From Clostridiales bacterium (GTDB lineage Bacteria > Bacillota > Clostridia > Oscillospirales > Acutalibacteraceae), in NCBI GenBank assembly GCA_021202245.1, contig JAJQDK010000023.1:1-32879 (forward strand): DNA of 32,879 nucleotides. Reading direction: 5' to 3'. Under the pieces are notes generated by a model. That model ran no database searches. It had not been told where the DNA came from and saw nothing but the letters and a program-made list of their open reading frames with translations. The translations under genes and the position numbers were made by a program. Below, one piece after another: positions 1-6,980 of the stretch; positions within the stretch are counted from its first letter, which is position 1, and the number at the start of each line of letters is the position of its first letter.

Positions 1-467
1 ATTACACAGACATAGGGATTTATTTGCGCAATTTCAGCTTTAAGCGCATCGGTTTTTTTCATTCCGAGATGGCTCACCATATACTGCTGACGATTAAGAT
101 TGCTCGGCTCTACCGTGTCAAAATCAATCAGATGAAGCGTACCCACGCCTGTTCTCGCAAGCATAAGAGCTATGTTTGAGCCGAGCCCTCCCAAGCCTGC
201 AATCGCAACCCGCGAAGCCTTTACCTTTTGATAAACCTTCGGAGTGTGACGGGCGCTGAGCATAGCTTCAAATTCATCGCTGTCGGGCATTTTGCCCTTT
301 TCTATCAGAACAATTTCATCCTCAGAGCTCACCGATACGTTTTCATTTGTCTGAAATCCGTTGATAATCATTACAAGACCGTCGGTTCGACAGCCCAGCT
401 CCTGCGCAACGGAATAAAGCGTTGACGAGCTTACCTCACGCAGCCTTCCGTTTATCTTAATTTTCAT
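1..467 (-). CDS. thiF: ThiS adenylyltransferase ThiF, 3' end outside window
   Basis: Seen: 155 residues read leftwards from ATG at 467 and run off the window without a stop. Residues 1 to about 65 form a beta-grasp, ThiS-like domain (MKIKINGRLREVSSS) without a terminal Gly-Gly. An E1-type Rossmann segment follows, VAIAGLGGLGSNIALMLAR, then LIDFDTVEPSNLNRQQ, the nucleotide-binding Asp and Asn-Arg-Gln region of E1 enzymes. Known: ThiF adenylates the C-terminus of ThiS for thiazole synthesis, and clostridial ThiF proteins with an N-terminal ThiS-like domain are an established variant. Context: it lies 9 bases after thiS under one TPP riboswitch. Its best SD is the G-rich run encoding the last glycines of ThiS, about 13 bases upstream, which is long spacing. 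The alternative MoeB is unlikely given the riboswitch. Confidence 0.9.
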   Translation of the reverse strand, partial: MKIKINGRLREVSSSTLYSVAQELGCRTDGLVMIINGFQTNENVSVSSEDEIVLIEKGKMPDSDEFEAMLSARHTPKVYQKVKASRVAIAGLGGLGSNIALMLARTGVGTLHLIDFDTVEPSNLNRQQYMVSHLGMKKTDALKAEIAQINPYVCV

Positions 468-476
468 AGAGATTTA

Positions 477-671
477 TCAGCCTCCCCCCACAAAGCTTAC
501 AATTTCCACTTTGTCGCCGTCGGCAAGCACGGTTTCGCCGTACATTGACTTCGGCAAGATTTCACCGTTAAGCTCAACGGCAATTCTATTGGGATTATAG
601 CCGTTGCCGTTCAGATATTCACTCAGTTTGATTGAGCGTTCGTTCAATTCTTTTCCGTTGATGCAAATCAT
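477..671 (-). CDS. thiS: Sulfur carrier protein ThiS
   Basis: A 64-residue beta-grasp sulfur carrier. It starts MICINGKELNERS and ends IVSFVGGG; the terminal Gly-Gly is the site adenylated by ThiF and converted to a thiocarboxylate for thiazole synthesis. The reading frame stays open further upstream to 713, but ATG 671 is chosen because AGGAGG lies just before it, the resulting length fits the family, and the longer form would read into the attenuator hairpin. It is the first gene after the TPP riboswitch and is followed by thiF. The Gly codons at its 3' end probably double as the SD of thiF. Confidence 0.95.
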   Translation of the reverse strand: MICINGKELNERSIKLSEYLNGNGYNPNRIAVELNGEILPKSMYGETVLADGDKVEIVSFVGGG

Positions 672-688
672 ATTTTCCCTCCTTAACC

Positions 689-721
689 AAAAACAGAGTA
701 TGCCGAAAGACACACTCTGTT
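689..721 (-). terminator. Intrinsic terminator of the TPP riboswitch (attenuator)
   Basis: On the minus strand AACAGAGTGTG pairs with CATACTCTGTT (11 bp, one G-U) around an 8-base loop. The U-run partly overlaps the 3' arm. It sits between the riboswitch and the thiS SD, so it is the likely expression platform: ligand binding favours termination before thiS. Confidence 0.85.
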
Positions 722-733
722 AAAAGCAATTTA

Positions 734-812
734 TGTCCCTACGTTGGCATTATCCAAATCAGGTTGACGGTCGAAATGTAGTCATTTCCTCTCAGCCGTT
801 CGGCTCCCGTGT
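734..812 (-). ncRNA. TPP (THI-box) riboswitch
   Basis: The minus strand carries the conserved TPP aptamer blocks in order: ACGGGAGCC, then GGCTGAGAGGAAATG, then ACCGTCAACCTGATTTGG, then ATAATGCCAACGTAGGGA. CTGAGAG and CCTGAT..GG.TAATGCC are the hallmark pyrimidine- and pyrophosphate-sensing segments. It lies upstream of thiS and thiF, downstream of a strong promoter, and before an intrinsic terminator. Confidence 0.97.
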
Positions 813-844
813 TGTATTGAATTTTGCGATTAAACTTCCTATTT

Positions 845-873
845 ATTATAATATCCTTTTATTAAAATGTAAA
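845..873 (-). promoter_or_regulatory. Promoter of the thiS-thiF operon
   Basis: Minus strand -35 TTTACA (868-873), a 17-base spacer and a perfect -10 TATAAT (845-850), about 30 bases upstream of the TPP aptamer. Confidence 0.85.
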
Positions 874-955
874 CCCTTATTTTTAAATAAACTGAGAATA
901 TAAACAAATTTGTCTGCTAATGCCCTGCCTGCGGCTTAGGATAACAGGTTAAAGC

Positions 956-1171
956 TTATTCAAAAAGAGCGCTCATCATATTTTTTATTTTTTCTTTGCG
1001 CCTTTCGGTTTCAAGTTTGTCAAGGAAATAGCTTCCCTCTTCAAAAACGAGGACATCGCCCTCCTTTATATTTTGGGGGAGGGATGTAATATCAAGCGAA
1101 ACACATTCGCCGTTTTCACATTCAAGAACAGCCCTTGCGCCCTCGATTCTGTCTAAAGTGAATTTTTTCAT
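956..1171 (-). CDS. DUF3006 domain protein
   Basis: A 71-residue, highly charged cytosolic protein (MKKFTLDRIEGARAVLECENG) with the small beta-rich pattern of DUF3006, in which a short domain reads as 'drieg..avle...g....i....lp...keGDvl'. No catalytic residue can be named. It begins 2 bases after the stop of the secreted metallo-beta-lactamase gene and has AAGGAA upstream, so it is translated from the same mRNA. Known: DUF3006 proteins are often encoded beside ComEC-like metallo-beta-lactamase proteins. Its function is unknown. No clear terminator is seen downstream. Confidence 0.8.
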   Translation of the reverse strand: MKKFTLDRIEGARAVLECENGECVSLDITSLPQNIKEGDVLVFEEGSYFLDKLETERRKEKIKNMMSALFE

Positions 1172-1173
1172 TT

Positions 1174-2106
1174 TCAGTTATTCCTTTCAATAGAGTCGCC
1201 GTTTGTTTCAACGCTGTTCTCGCTGCCGTCGGTAGTGACCTTTACGGTTTTGTCATGGTCTGTTCTGTAGATTTCCGCATTAAACTGCTCCAACAATTCC
1301 AAGGTGGATTCGTGGGGATGACCGTAGTCGTTGCCCTCGCCTACAGAAATAACCGCAATACCGGGATTAACATTATAAAGAAAATCCTCTGTCGTAGATG
1401 TATTGCTTCCGTGATGTCCGACTTTAAGCACATCCGCTGACATATTATATGTAATTTCAGATAGCTCCTCTTCCTCGGCATCGCCTGTAAAAAGGAATTT
1501 GGTGCTGCCGTAGGTAATTTTTAGGACGATTGAGCAATTATTTAAATCACTTTCGTTAATAGTGACGGGACCGAGGATGTCAACCGAGCAGCCATCCTCT
1601 TCAAATATATTCATTCCTGCTGTTGCAGAGGTGATTTTTAAGCCTTTGTCGGATACGGCAGTCAGGAGATTTTCGTAGGTCTTGGTGGTTGTGCCGACGT
1701 TCGGCATATATACCTGCCCTATGTCGGTATTTTCTACAACATAAGTCATTGAACCGATGTGGTCGGCGTGAGGATGAGTTGCAATGAGATAATCAATTTG
1801 CGAATATCCGAGGTTGTCTATATAGCTTACAATTCCTTCTCCTTCTCCGCTTACTCCTGCATCAATCAGCATAGACTGAGCGTTAGGCAGCTCGATAAAA
1901 ATCGAATCGCCCTGCCCTACGTCGAGAAAATGGCAGACAAGACTGCCGCCCTGCGGTGTCAGCTCCTCTTCCTCGTTTAAAAAATCGCTCAAATCAAATT
2001 CAAAATACGCACACGAACAAAATGTGATACATACCGCAAGCAGAGCGCAGAGAACGGAAGCAGCCCGAATTTTTAAAAATTTTATCTTATTTCTGTTTCG
2101 TTTCAT
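1174..2106 (-). CDS. Secreted ComEC-like metallo-beta-lactamase-fold hydrolase
   Basis: 310 residues. A basic N-terminus and hydrophobic stretch (about residues 14-31) end at Cys32. The FCSC context is a poor lipobox, so it may be a lipoprotein or simply exported. The catalytic domain opens with FLDVGQGDSIFIELP, as in the soluble domain of ComEC. It then has HPHADH (residues 111-116, the HxHxDH metal motif), LFTGDAEEEE and VGHHGSNTSTTEDF with the later histidines. Known: such proteins bind two metals and resemble ComEC nucleases; the substrate of free-standing versions is not settled. It has an SD, GAGAGG, and is followed at once by the DUF3006 gene. A dispersed repeat lies upstream at 2131-2287. 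Confidence 0.85.
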   Translation of the reverse strand: MKRNRNKIKFLKIRAASVLCALLAVCITFCSCAYFEFDLSDFLNEEEELTPQGGSLVCHFLDVGQGDSIFIELPNAQSMLIDAGVSGEGEGIVSYIDNLGYSQIDYLIATHPHADHIGSMTYVVENTDIGQVYMPNVGTTTKTYENLLTAVSDKGLKITSATAGMNIFEEDGCSVDILGPVTINESDLNNCSIVLKITYGSTKFLFTGDAEEEELSEITYNMSADVLKVGHHGSNTSTTEDFLYNVNPGIAVISVGEGNDYGHPHESTLELLEQFNAEIYRTDHDKTVKVTTDGSENSVETNGDSIERNN

Positions 2107-2130
2107 AGATACCTCTCATTTTTCTGTTTT

Positions 2131-2287
2131 TTAACTCGGAACAAAGCCCGATGTAAGCTTGCTTAACATCGCAACCTCGCCGCAGGAGCGTTAGCTCCTC
2201 AGTGTTTCAGTGGAAGATTACAACTCCCTCTGAAATGACGAATGGCACCCGCCGCCTTAGAGGCGGGGACATCTTTGCATAAGTTAT
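2131..2287 (+). repeat. Dispersed structured repeat, copy A
   Basis: The part 2171-2287 closely matches 21546-21663 in the same orientation, with only scattered differences over about 117 bases. It holds three successive hairpins: GGAGC/GCTCC, TTTCAG/CTGAAA, and a GC-rich one around CCGCC/GGCGG. The preceding part, 2131-2170, matches a shorter element also present at 21693, 21947 and 23972 (ACTCGGAGCAAAGCCCGATG). It shows no coding signal and lies in the gap between the ABC operon terminator and the metallo-beta-lactamase gene. Confidence 0.85.
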
Positions 2288-2362
2288 ATCTTCTATTTTA
2301 CAGCAAATAAATATTTTTTCAAGCTTTGATTTAAAGGCTGCAAAATCACCGCCTTTATAAAG

Positions 2363-2410
2363 GAAAAAGCAGGACTGTATACCGACAAGAGCGGCGCAGT
2401 CCTGCTTTTG
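2363..2410 (-). terminator. Terminator of the ABC exporter operon
   Basis: On the minus strand AAAGCAGGACTG pairs with CAGTCCTGCTTT (12 bp, perfect) around a 19-base loop. A T-run follows, 31 bases after the stop of the downstream ABC gene. Confidence 0.85.
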
Positions 2411-2440
2411 TATAATAAAGAAAATGTCAGCAAGAAATAT

Positions 2441-4345
2441 TTAAGCTGTTTTTCCCGTATAGAGCTGATAGTATTTGCCCTTTTTCTCCAAGAGCTGATC
2501 GTGAGTTCCGCGCTCGATTATTCTTCCTTGCTCAAGAACCATAATGCAGTCCGAATTTTGAATAGTAGACAGGCGGTGAGCTATAACAAAGGTTGTTCTG
2601 CCCTGCATCAGCTTATCCATACTGTCCTGAACCATTCTTTCGGTGCGTGTATCAATAGAGCTTGTTGCCTCATCAAGAATAAGAGCGGGCGGATCCGCAA
2701 CAGCCGCACGAGCTATTGCAAGCATCTGCCGTTGTCCCTGGCTGAGATTTCCGCCGTCACCCGTTAATACTGTGTTGTAGCCTTCGGGAAACTTGCGGAT
2801 AAAGCTGTCTGCGTTGGCAAGCTTTGCCGCTGCAACAACCTCTTCATCGGTTGCGTCAAGTCTGCCGTAACGGATATTTTCCATTACGGTACCCGTAAAC
2901 AGGTGAGTATCCTGCAAAACGATACCGAGCGAACGTCTTAAATCAGCCTTTTTAATCTTATTGATATTTATGCCGTCATAACGAATCTTGCCGTCCTGAA
3001 TATCATAGAAGCGGTTGATAAGATTGGTTATTGTAGTTTTTCCGGCGCCGGTTGAGCCTACAAAGGCAATCTTCTGTCCGGGTGTTGCGTACAGTTCTAT
3101 ATTGTGAAGCACCATATTGTTGTCGTTATAGCCGAAATCAACGTCATCCATTACAAGCGCACCCTGAAGCTCTTTGTACTCTACCTCGCCTGTTTCCTGA
3201 TGAGTGTGCTTCCAAGCCCAAAGTCCTGTATGCTCGTTTGTTTCAACAAGTCTGCCGTTTTCTTTCTTTGCATTTACAAGAGTAACGTAGCCGTTGTCCT
3301 CCTCGGGCTTTTCGTCAAGCAAATTGAATATACGCTCAGCGCCGGCAAGCGCCATTATTATGCTGTTAAACTGCTGGTTTACCTGGGTAATCGGCTGGGT
3401 GAAGCTCTTGTTAAACGTGAGGAAGCTTACGAGCGCGCCTACGGTAAGACTGCCCACTGAGTTGAGGGCGAGCAGGCTGCCTATAATTGCGCAAAGCACA
3501 TAGCTTACATTGCCGAGCTGCGCATTAACAGGCATAAGTATATTTGCAAATTTATTGGCATTGTAAGCGCTTTCATAGAGCTTATCGTTAAGCTCTTCAA
3601 ATTCTTCGATACTCTTTTCCTCGTGATTAAACACCTTAACGACCTTTTGACCGTTCATCATCTCTTCAATGTAGCCGTTTTCCTTACCTAAATTCCTTTG
3701 CTGGGCAAGGAAGTATTTGCTGCTTCTTGAGCCGAGTGCCCTTACGCAGAGGAGCATAACTACAACCATTGCAAGAGTTACCAACGTAAGCGTTATACTC
3801 AAGGATATCATACTGATAAGCACGCTTACTATAGTAATTACCGCCTGGAAAATCTGGGTAAGGCTTTGGCTTATCATTTGGCGGAGAGTATCGACATCGT
3901 TGGTGTAGATACTCATTATATCGCCGTGAGAGTGGGTATCAAAATATTTTACGGGAAGCTTCTGCATATGCTCAAATATTTCGCTTCTTACATTCCTCAA
4001 AGTGCCCTGAGAAACATTTACCATTATTCTTGAATACGCATATGTGGCAAGCACGCCTGCCAAATAGAAGGCGGCTACCCTTAAGATTGCGGAAATAAGA
4101 GGTCCGAAATCGGGGTTTGTTTGTCCCATCATCGGCGTAATATAGTCGTCAATAAGCGTTTGAATAAACAGGGTTCCCTGAACATTTGAAAGTACGCTTA
4201 TAACAATACAAACCAAAACCACTATCATATGCACCGTGTATTTTTTAAACATAAGTCCGAGTATACGGCCCAAAACCTTCATCGGTTTTTGCGCTCTTGC
4301 TCCGGTATCCGGTTTTCTGTTTCTTCCGCCCATAGGTCCCGGCAT
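2441..4345 (-). CDS. ABC exporter subunit, catalytically complete half
   Basis: 634 residues: an N-terminal membrane domain of about six helices (roughly residues 40-330) fused to an ATPase domain (about 390-625). The ATPase has Walker A GSTGAGKTT, signature LSQGQ, Walker B ALILDEATSS with the catalytic Glu, and H-loop IAHRLST. This is the canonical half of a heterodimeric type IV exporter of the LmrC/LmrD, BmrC/BmrD and TM287/TM288 kind. A stretch of about 40 residues between the membrane domain and the ATPase (VTLVNAKKENGRLVETNEHT and following) lengthens it relative to its partner. The start is 2 bases after the partner's stop, so the two are translated together. The substrate is unknown; the MarR context suggests drug or toxic-compound efflux. 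Confidence 0.93.
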   Translation of the reverse strand: MPGPMGGRNRKPDTGARAQKPMKVLGRILGLMFKKYTVHMIVVLVCIVISVLSNVQGTLFIQTLIDDYITPMMGQTNPDFGPLISAILRVAAFYLAGVLATYAYSRIMVNVSQGTLRNVRSEIFEHMQKLPVKYFDTHSHGDIMSIYTNDVDTLRQMISQSLTQIFQAVITIVSVLISMISLSITLTLVTLAMVVVMLLCVRALGSRSSKYFLAQQRNLGKENGYIEEMMNGQKVVKVFNHEEKSIEEFEELNDKLYESAYNANKFANILMPVNAQLGNVSYVLCAIIGSLLALNSVGSLTVGALVSFLTFNKSFTQPITQVNQQFNSIIMALAGAERIFNLLDEKPEEDNGYVTLVNAKKENGRLVETNEHTGLWAWKHTHQETGEVEYKELQGALVMDDVDFGYNDNNMVLHNIELYATPGQKIAFVGSTGAGKTTITNLINRFYDIQDGKIRYDGININKIKKADLRRSLGIVLQDTHLFTGTVMENIRYGRLDATDEEVVAAAKLANADSFIRKFPEGYNTVLTGDGGNLSQGQRQMLAIARAAVADPPALILDEATSSIDTRTERMVQDSMDKLMQGRTTFVIAHRLSTIQNSDCIMVLEQGRIIERGTHDQLLEKKGKYYQLYTGKTA

Positions 4346-4347
4346 AA

Positions 4348-6096
4348 TTACATCTCTCCTTTCTCGTCAAAATCGCCGCTGCCGCCCGTTTGAGCGGCAT
4401 ATATCTCGCTGTAAATCGGGCTTGCTTTGAGAAGCTCGTCACTTGTTCCGACAGCGCTGATTTTTCCGTCGTCCATTACAATAATTTTATCTGCGTTTTC
4501 AACGCTTGAAACACGCTGGGAAATAATAATTTTTGTAGTATTGGGGATTTCCTCACTGAAGGCTCTGCGGATTTTGGCGTCCGTTGCGGTATCAACTGCG
4601 CTTGTAGAGTCATCAAGAATGAGTATCTTCGGCTTTTTGAGCAGAGCTCTTGCTATGCAAATTCTCTGCTTTTGACCGCCCGAAACATTCGTGCCGCCCT
4701 GCTCGATATAGGTGTTGTATTTGTCGGGGAAGCTCTGAATGAAGTCGTCGGCGCAAGCAAGCTTGCAGACGTTTATACATTCCTCTTCCGTAGCGTTTTC
4801 ATTGCCCCACCTGAGGTTATCGAGAATTGTACCGCTGAAAAGCACATTTGACTGAAGCACAACGGATACCTCGTCACGCAGGGTTTTTAAATCGTAGGCT
4901 TTTACATTCTTTCCGCCCACATAAACCTCGCCGTCGGTGGTGTCGTACAATCTGCCTATAAGGTTTACAAGGCTTGTTTTTGAGCTGCCCGTGCCGCCGA
5001 TGACACCGATGGTTTCTCCTGATTTTATCGAAAGATTTATATCAGACAAAATCGGCTTTTCGGCAGTTTTATTATAGCTGAACGATACATTTTTAAAGTC
5101 AATGCTGCCGTCCTCAACCTTATAATCGGGATTTTCGGGATTTGTGAGGTCGGATTGCTCATTAAGCACGCCTGCAACACGCTTTGCGCTTGCAATGCTC
5201 ATAGTCAGCATTACAAATATCATTGCAAGCATAAGCAGACTCATAAGTATATTCATACAGTAGGTAAGCATACTTGTAAGCTCCCCGGTAGTAAGCGTTT
5301 CGGAAACTATCATATTAGCGCCGAGCCAGTTAATGGCAATCAACGAGCCGTAAACGGCAAACATCATTACCGGAGATACGGAAGCCATTGCTCCCTCAGC
5401 CTTTACAAAGAGCTTATAAAGATTATTAGCCGCCTTGTTGAATTTTTTTACCTCATAATCCTCACGTACAAAGGATTTTACAACACGGATTGCCGAGACG
5501 TTTTCCTGAACGCTTGCGTTAAGCTCATCATACTTTTCAAATACACGGCTAAAATATTTGTAGGTTGACTTAATCAAAAATGTCAGCACTATTCCAAGCA
5601 CAACAATTGCGATAAGATAAACCGAGGCAAGCCTTGCGTTGATAATAAGCGTCATTACCAAAGCGCAAATCAAGCTTATAGGCGCTCTGACGCACATTCT
5701 CAGCAGCATTTGATAAGCGTTTTGAATGTTGGTAACATCGGTTGTCATTCGTGTTACAAGTCCTGCGGTAGAATATTTGTCAATGTTTGCAAACGAGAAG
5801 GACTGAATATTCTTAAACATAGCCTCTCTGAGATTGTGAGCTAAGCCCGCCGACGCCTTTGCTCCGTACTTTCCACCCATTATACCGGCAAAAAGACCGA
5901 TTAAGGCGCAAACCAGCATACATCCGCCGGTTATAAAGATTTGCTGCATATTCCCCGCTGATATGCCGTCGTCAATCATTCTTGACATAAGCAGCGGAAT
6001 AATCATCTCAACAATTACTTCAAGAATCATAAACAGCGGAGTGGCAACAGAAGCCTTGGTGAATTGCTTAATGTGTTTCGCTAAAGTTTTTATCAA
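4348..6096 (-). CDS. ABC exporter subunit, degenerate ATPase half
   Basis: 582 residues from TTG 6096, chosen because AAAGGAG lies 7 bases before it. The frame is open to 6141, but that stretch overlaps the end of the marR frame and has no SD. It has six membrane helices, then an ATPase with Walker A GGTGSSKTS (about residues 367-375) and signature NVSGGQ. The catalytic Glu after Walker B is Asp (ILILDDSTSA) and the H-loop His is Gln (IISQRVSS). Known: heterodimeric exporters pair one degenerate ATP site with one intact site, and these substitutions fit that asymmetry. It pairs with the gene at 2441-4345, and the pair follows a MarR-type regulator. Confidence 0.92.
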   Translation of the reverse strand: MIKTLAKHIKQFTKASVATPLFMILEVIVEMIIPLLMSRMIDDGISAGNMQQIFITGGCMLVCALIGLFAGIMGGKYGAKASAGLAHNLREAMFKNIQSFSFANIDKYSTAGLVTRMTTDVTNIQNAYQMLLRMCVRAPISLICALVMTLIINARLASVYLIAIVVLGIVLTFLIKSTYKYFSRVFEKYDELNASVQENVSAIRVVKSFVREDYEVKKFNKAANNLYKLFVKAEGAMASVSPVMMFAVYGSLIAINWLGANMIVSETLTTGELTSMLTYCMNILMSLLMLAMIFVMLTMSIASAKRVAGVLNEQSDLTNPENPDYKVEDGSIDFKNVSFSYNKTAEKPILSDINLSIKSGETIGVIGGTGSSKTSLVNLIGRLYDTTDGEVYVGGKNVKAYDLKTLRDEVSVVLQSNVLFSGTILDNLRWGNENATEEECINVCKLACADDFIQSFPDKYNTYIEQGGTNVSGGQKQRICIARALLKKPKILILDDSTSAVDTATDAKIRRAFSEEIPNTTKIIISQRVSSVENADKIIVMDDGKISAVGTSDELLKASPIYSEIYAAQTGGSGDFDEKGEM

Positions 6097-6127
6097 TTTG
6101 AATACTCCTTTCCGTACACCTTTAATT

Positions 6128-6627
6128 TCATAAATTTTCAATACCCTTTCTTAGCTTTTTGATTAAATACACAAATGTCTTTTGTTCTTCTTCCGTGAGA
6201 AGGCTGTTTAACCGCCGGTTATTATCTGCAATAGATTTATCAATTATATGGCATACAGACACGCCTTTATCGGTAAGAATTATTTTTTTAGCCTTGCATC
6301 ACTTTCAATCGAAATGCGTCTTATGTAATTCTTTTTCTCCATCAGCTTGAGTATGCTGGTAACGGTGGAACGAGCTATGGCAAATTCCGCCTCAATATCC
6401 TTTTGAAAAATATCATTTTCACGGTTGATATACAAATACTTGATTATCCACCCGTGCATTACCGTAACCTGTTCCACACCTGCTTTTGTCGCAATGGCGA
6501 TTAGCTTACGGTTAAGGATATTATCCAGCGCTTTTATCTCACGACTGATAAAGTCCGGTGATTCATCAAAATTCTTTTGCTCAAATTTTTGAAGCAGGCA
6601 ATTTTGAGAAGCACACTCCGAATCCAT
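6128..6627 (-). pseudogene. MarR-family regulator, frame split at an A7 tract
   Basis: From ATG 6627 (SD AGGAGGTG) the frame gives 115 residues and hits TAA at 6280-6282, directly after an A7 run (6283-6289). One extra A, or a -1 slip on A AAA AAA, restores a winged-helix MarR protein of about 166 residues. The added tail begins IILTDKG, the conserved wing end of MarR proteins, contains LLTEEEQKTFVYLIKKL, and stops at 6128. The N-terminal part has the helix-turn-helix DIEAEFAIARSTVTSILKLM and then KKNYIRRISIESDARLKK. It sits just upstream of the two ABC genes, the usual place for a repressor of an exporter. It could be a true pseudogene, a slippage-controlled or phase-variable gene, or an assembly error. 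Confidence 0.8.
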
Positions 6628-6658
6628 ACAAACACCTCCTGCCTTATTCTACAAAAAA

Positions 6659-6676
6659 TTGTTAAATTATTAACCG
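6659..6676. promoter_or_regulatory. Palindrome in the marR leader (Rex-like or MarR operator)
   Basis: TTGTTAAATTATTAACCG contains the perfect inverted repeat GTTAA-N4-TTAAC. It matches 12 of the 14 fixed positions of the clostridial Rex consensus TTGTTAA-N4-TTAACAA. It lies between the presumed -10 of marR and its start codon, so it could equally be the MarR autoregulatory operator. Confidence 0.5.
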
Positions 6677-6705
6677 TTCGATATAAAACATTTTCTGCGT
6701 ATTTT

Positions 6706-6711
6706 ATTATA
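6706..6711 (-). promoter_or_regulatory. Probable -10 box of marR-ABC
   Basis: A perfect TATAAT on the minus strand (GTGTATAATAAAA), about 80 bases upstream of the marR start. No clear -35 box is seen; TTAACT at 16-base spacing is the nearest candidate. Confidence 0.55.
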
Positions 6712-6879
6712 CACCTTTCAGAGTGTAAGTTAACAAGCAAATTAAATGTTCACACAATTTTCAGATTCAGACTTATTTTGAAATATTTTCAAGGTTAAAT
6801 TGCAAAATTCAATAATATATTTCTCGTTTTGACCTTTTAATTAAATATGCAAGTATTTTAAAAAATATTTCATTTTATA

Positions 6880-6908
6880 TTGACAATGAATATTTGCGGT
6901 GTTAGAAT
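6880..6908 (+). promoter_or_regulatory. Promoter of the ATP-grasp/M14 operon
   Basis: Perfect -35 TTGACA (6880-6885), a 17-base spacer, and -10 TAGAAT (6903-6908). The expected transcript start is near 6915, directly before the leader hairpin. Confidence 0.85.
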
Positions 6909-6920
6909 ATTAACATAAAC

Positions 6921-6959
6921 AAAGGCGTTTTACACTCAAATTGTGTAAAGCGCCTTTTT
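6921..6959 (+). terminator. Leader terminator/attenuator before the ATP-grasp gene
   Basis: GGCGTTTTACAC pairs with GTGTAAAGCGCC (12 bp, one G-U), loop TCAAATT, followed by TTTTT. It falls between the operon's own promoter and the first SD (AAGGAGG at 6966-6972), so most transcripts could stop here unless antitermination occurs. No alternative pairing or leader peptide is obvious in the short leader. Confidence 0.75.
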
Positions 6960-6980
6960 GGCGTTAAGGAGGAAGTTAGA

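Noticed and set aside
2408..2767. 119-codon plus-strand frame over the ABC gene end
   Set aside because: Shadow of the ATPase domain and terminator; no SD or domain.
4245..4442. 65-codon minus-strand frame at the ABC gene junction
   Set aside because: Alternative frame overlapping both ABC genes; the junction is explained by a 2-base gap between real genes.
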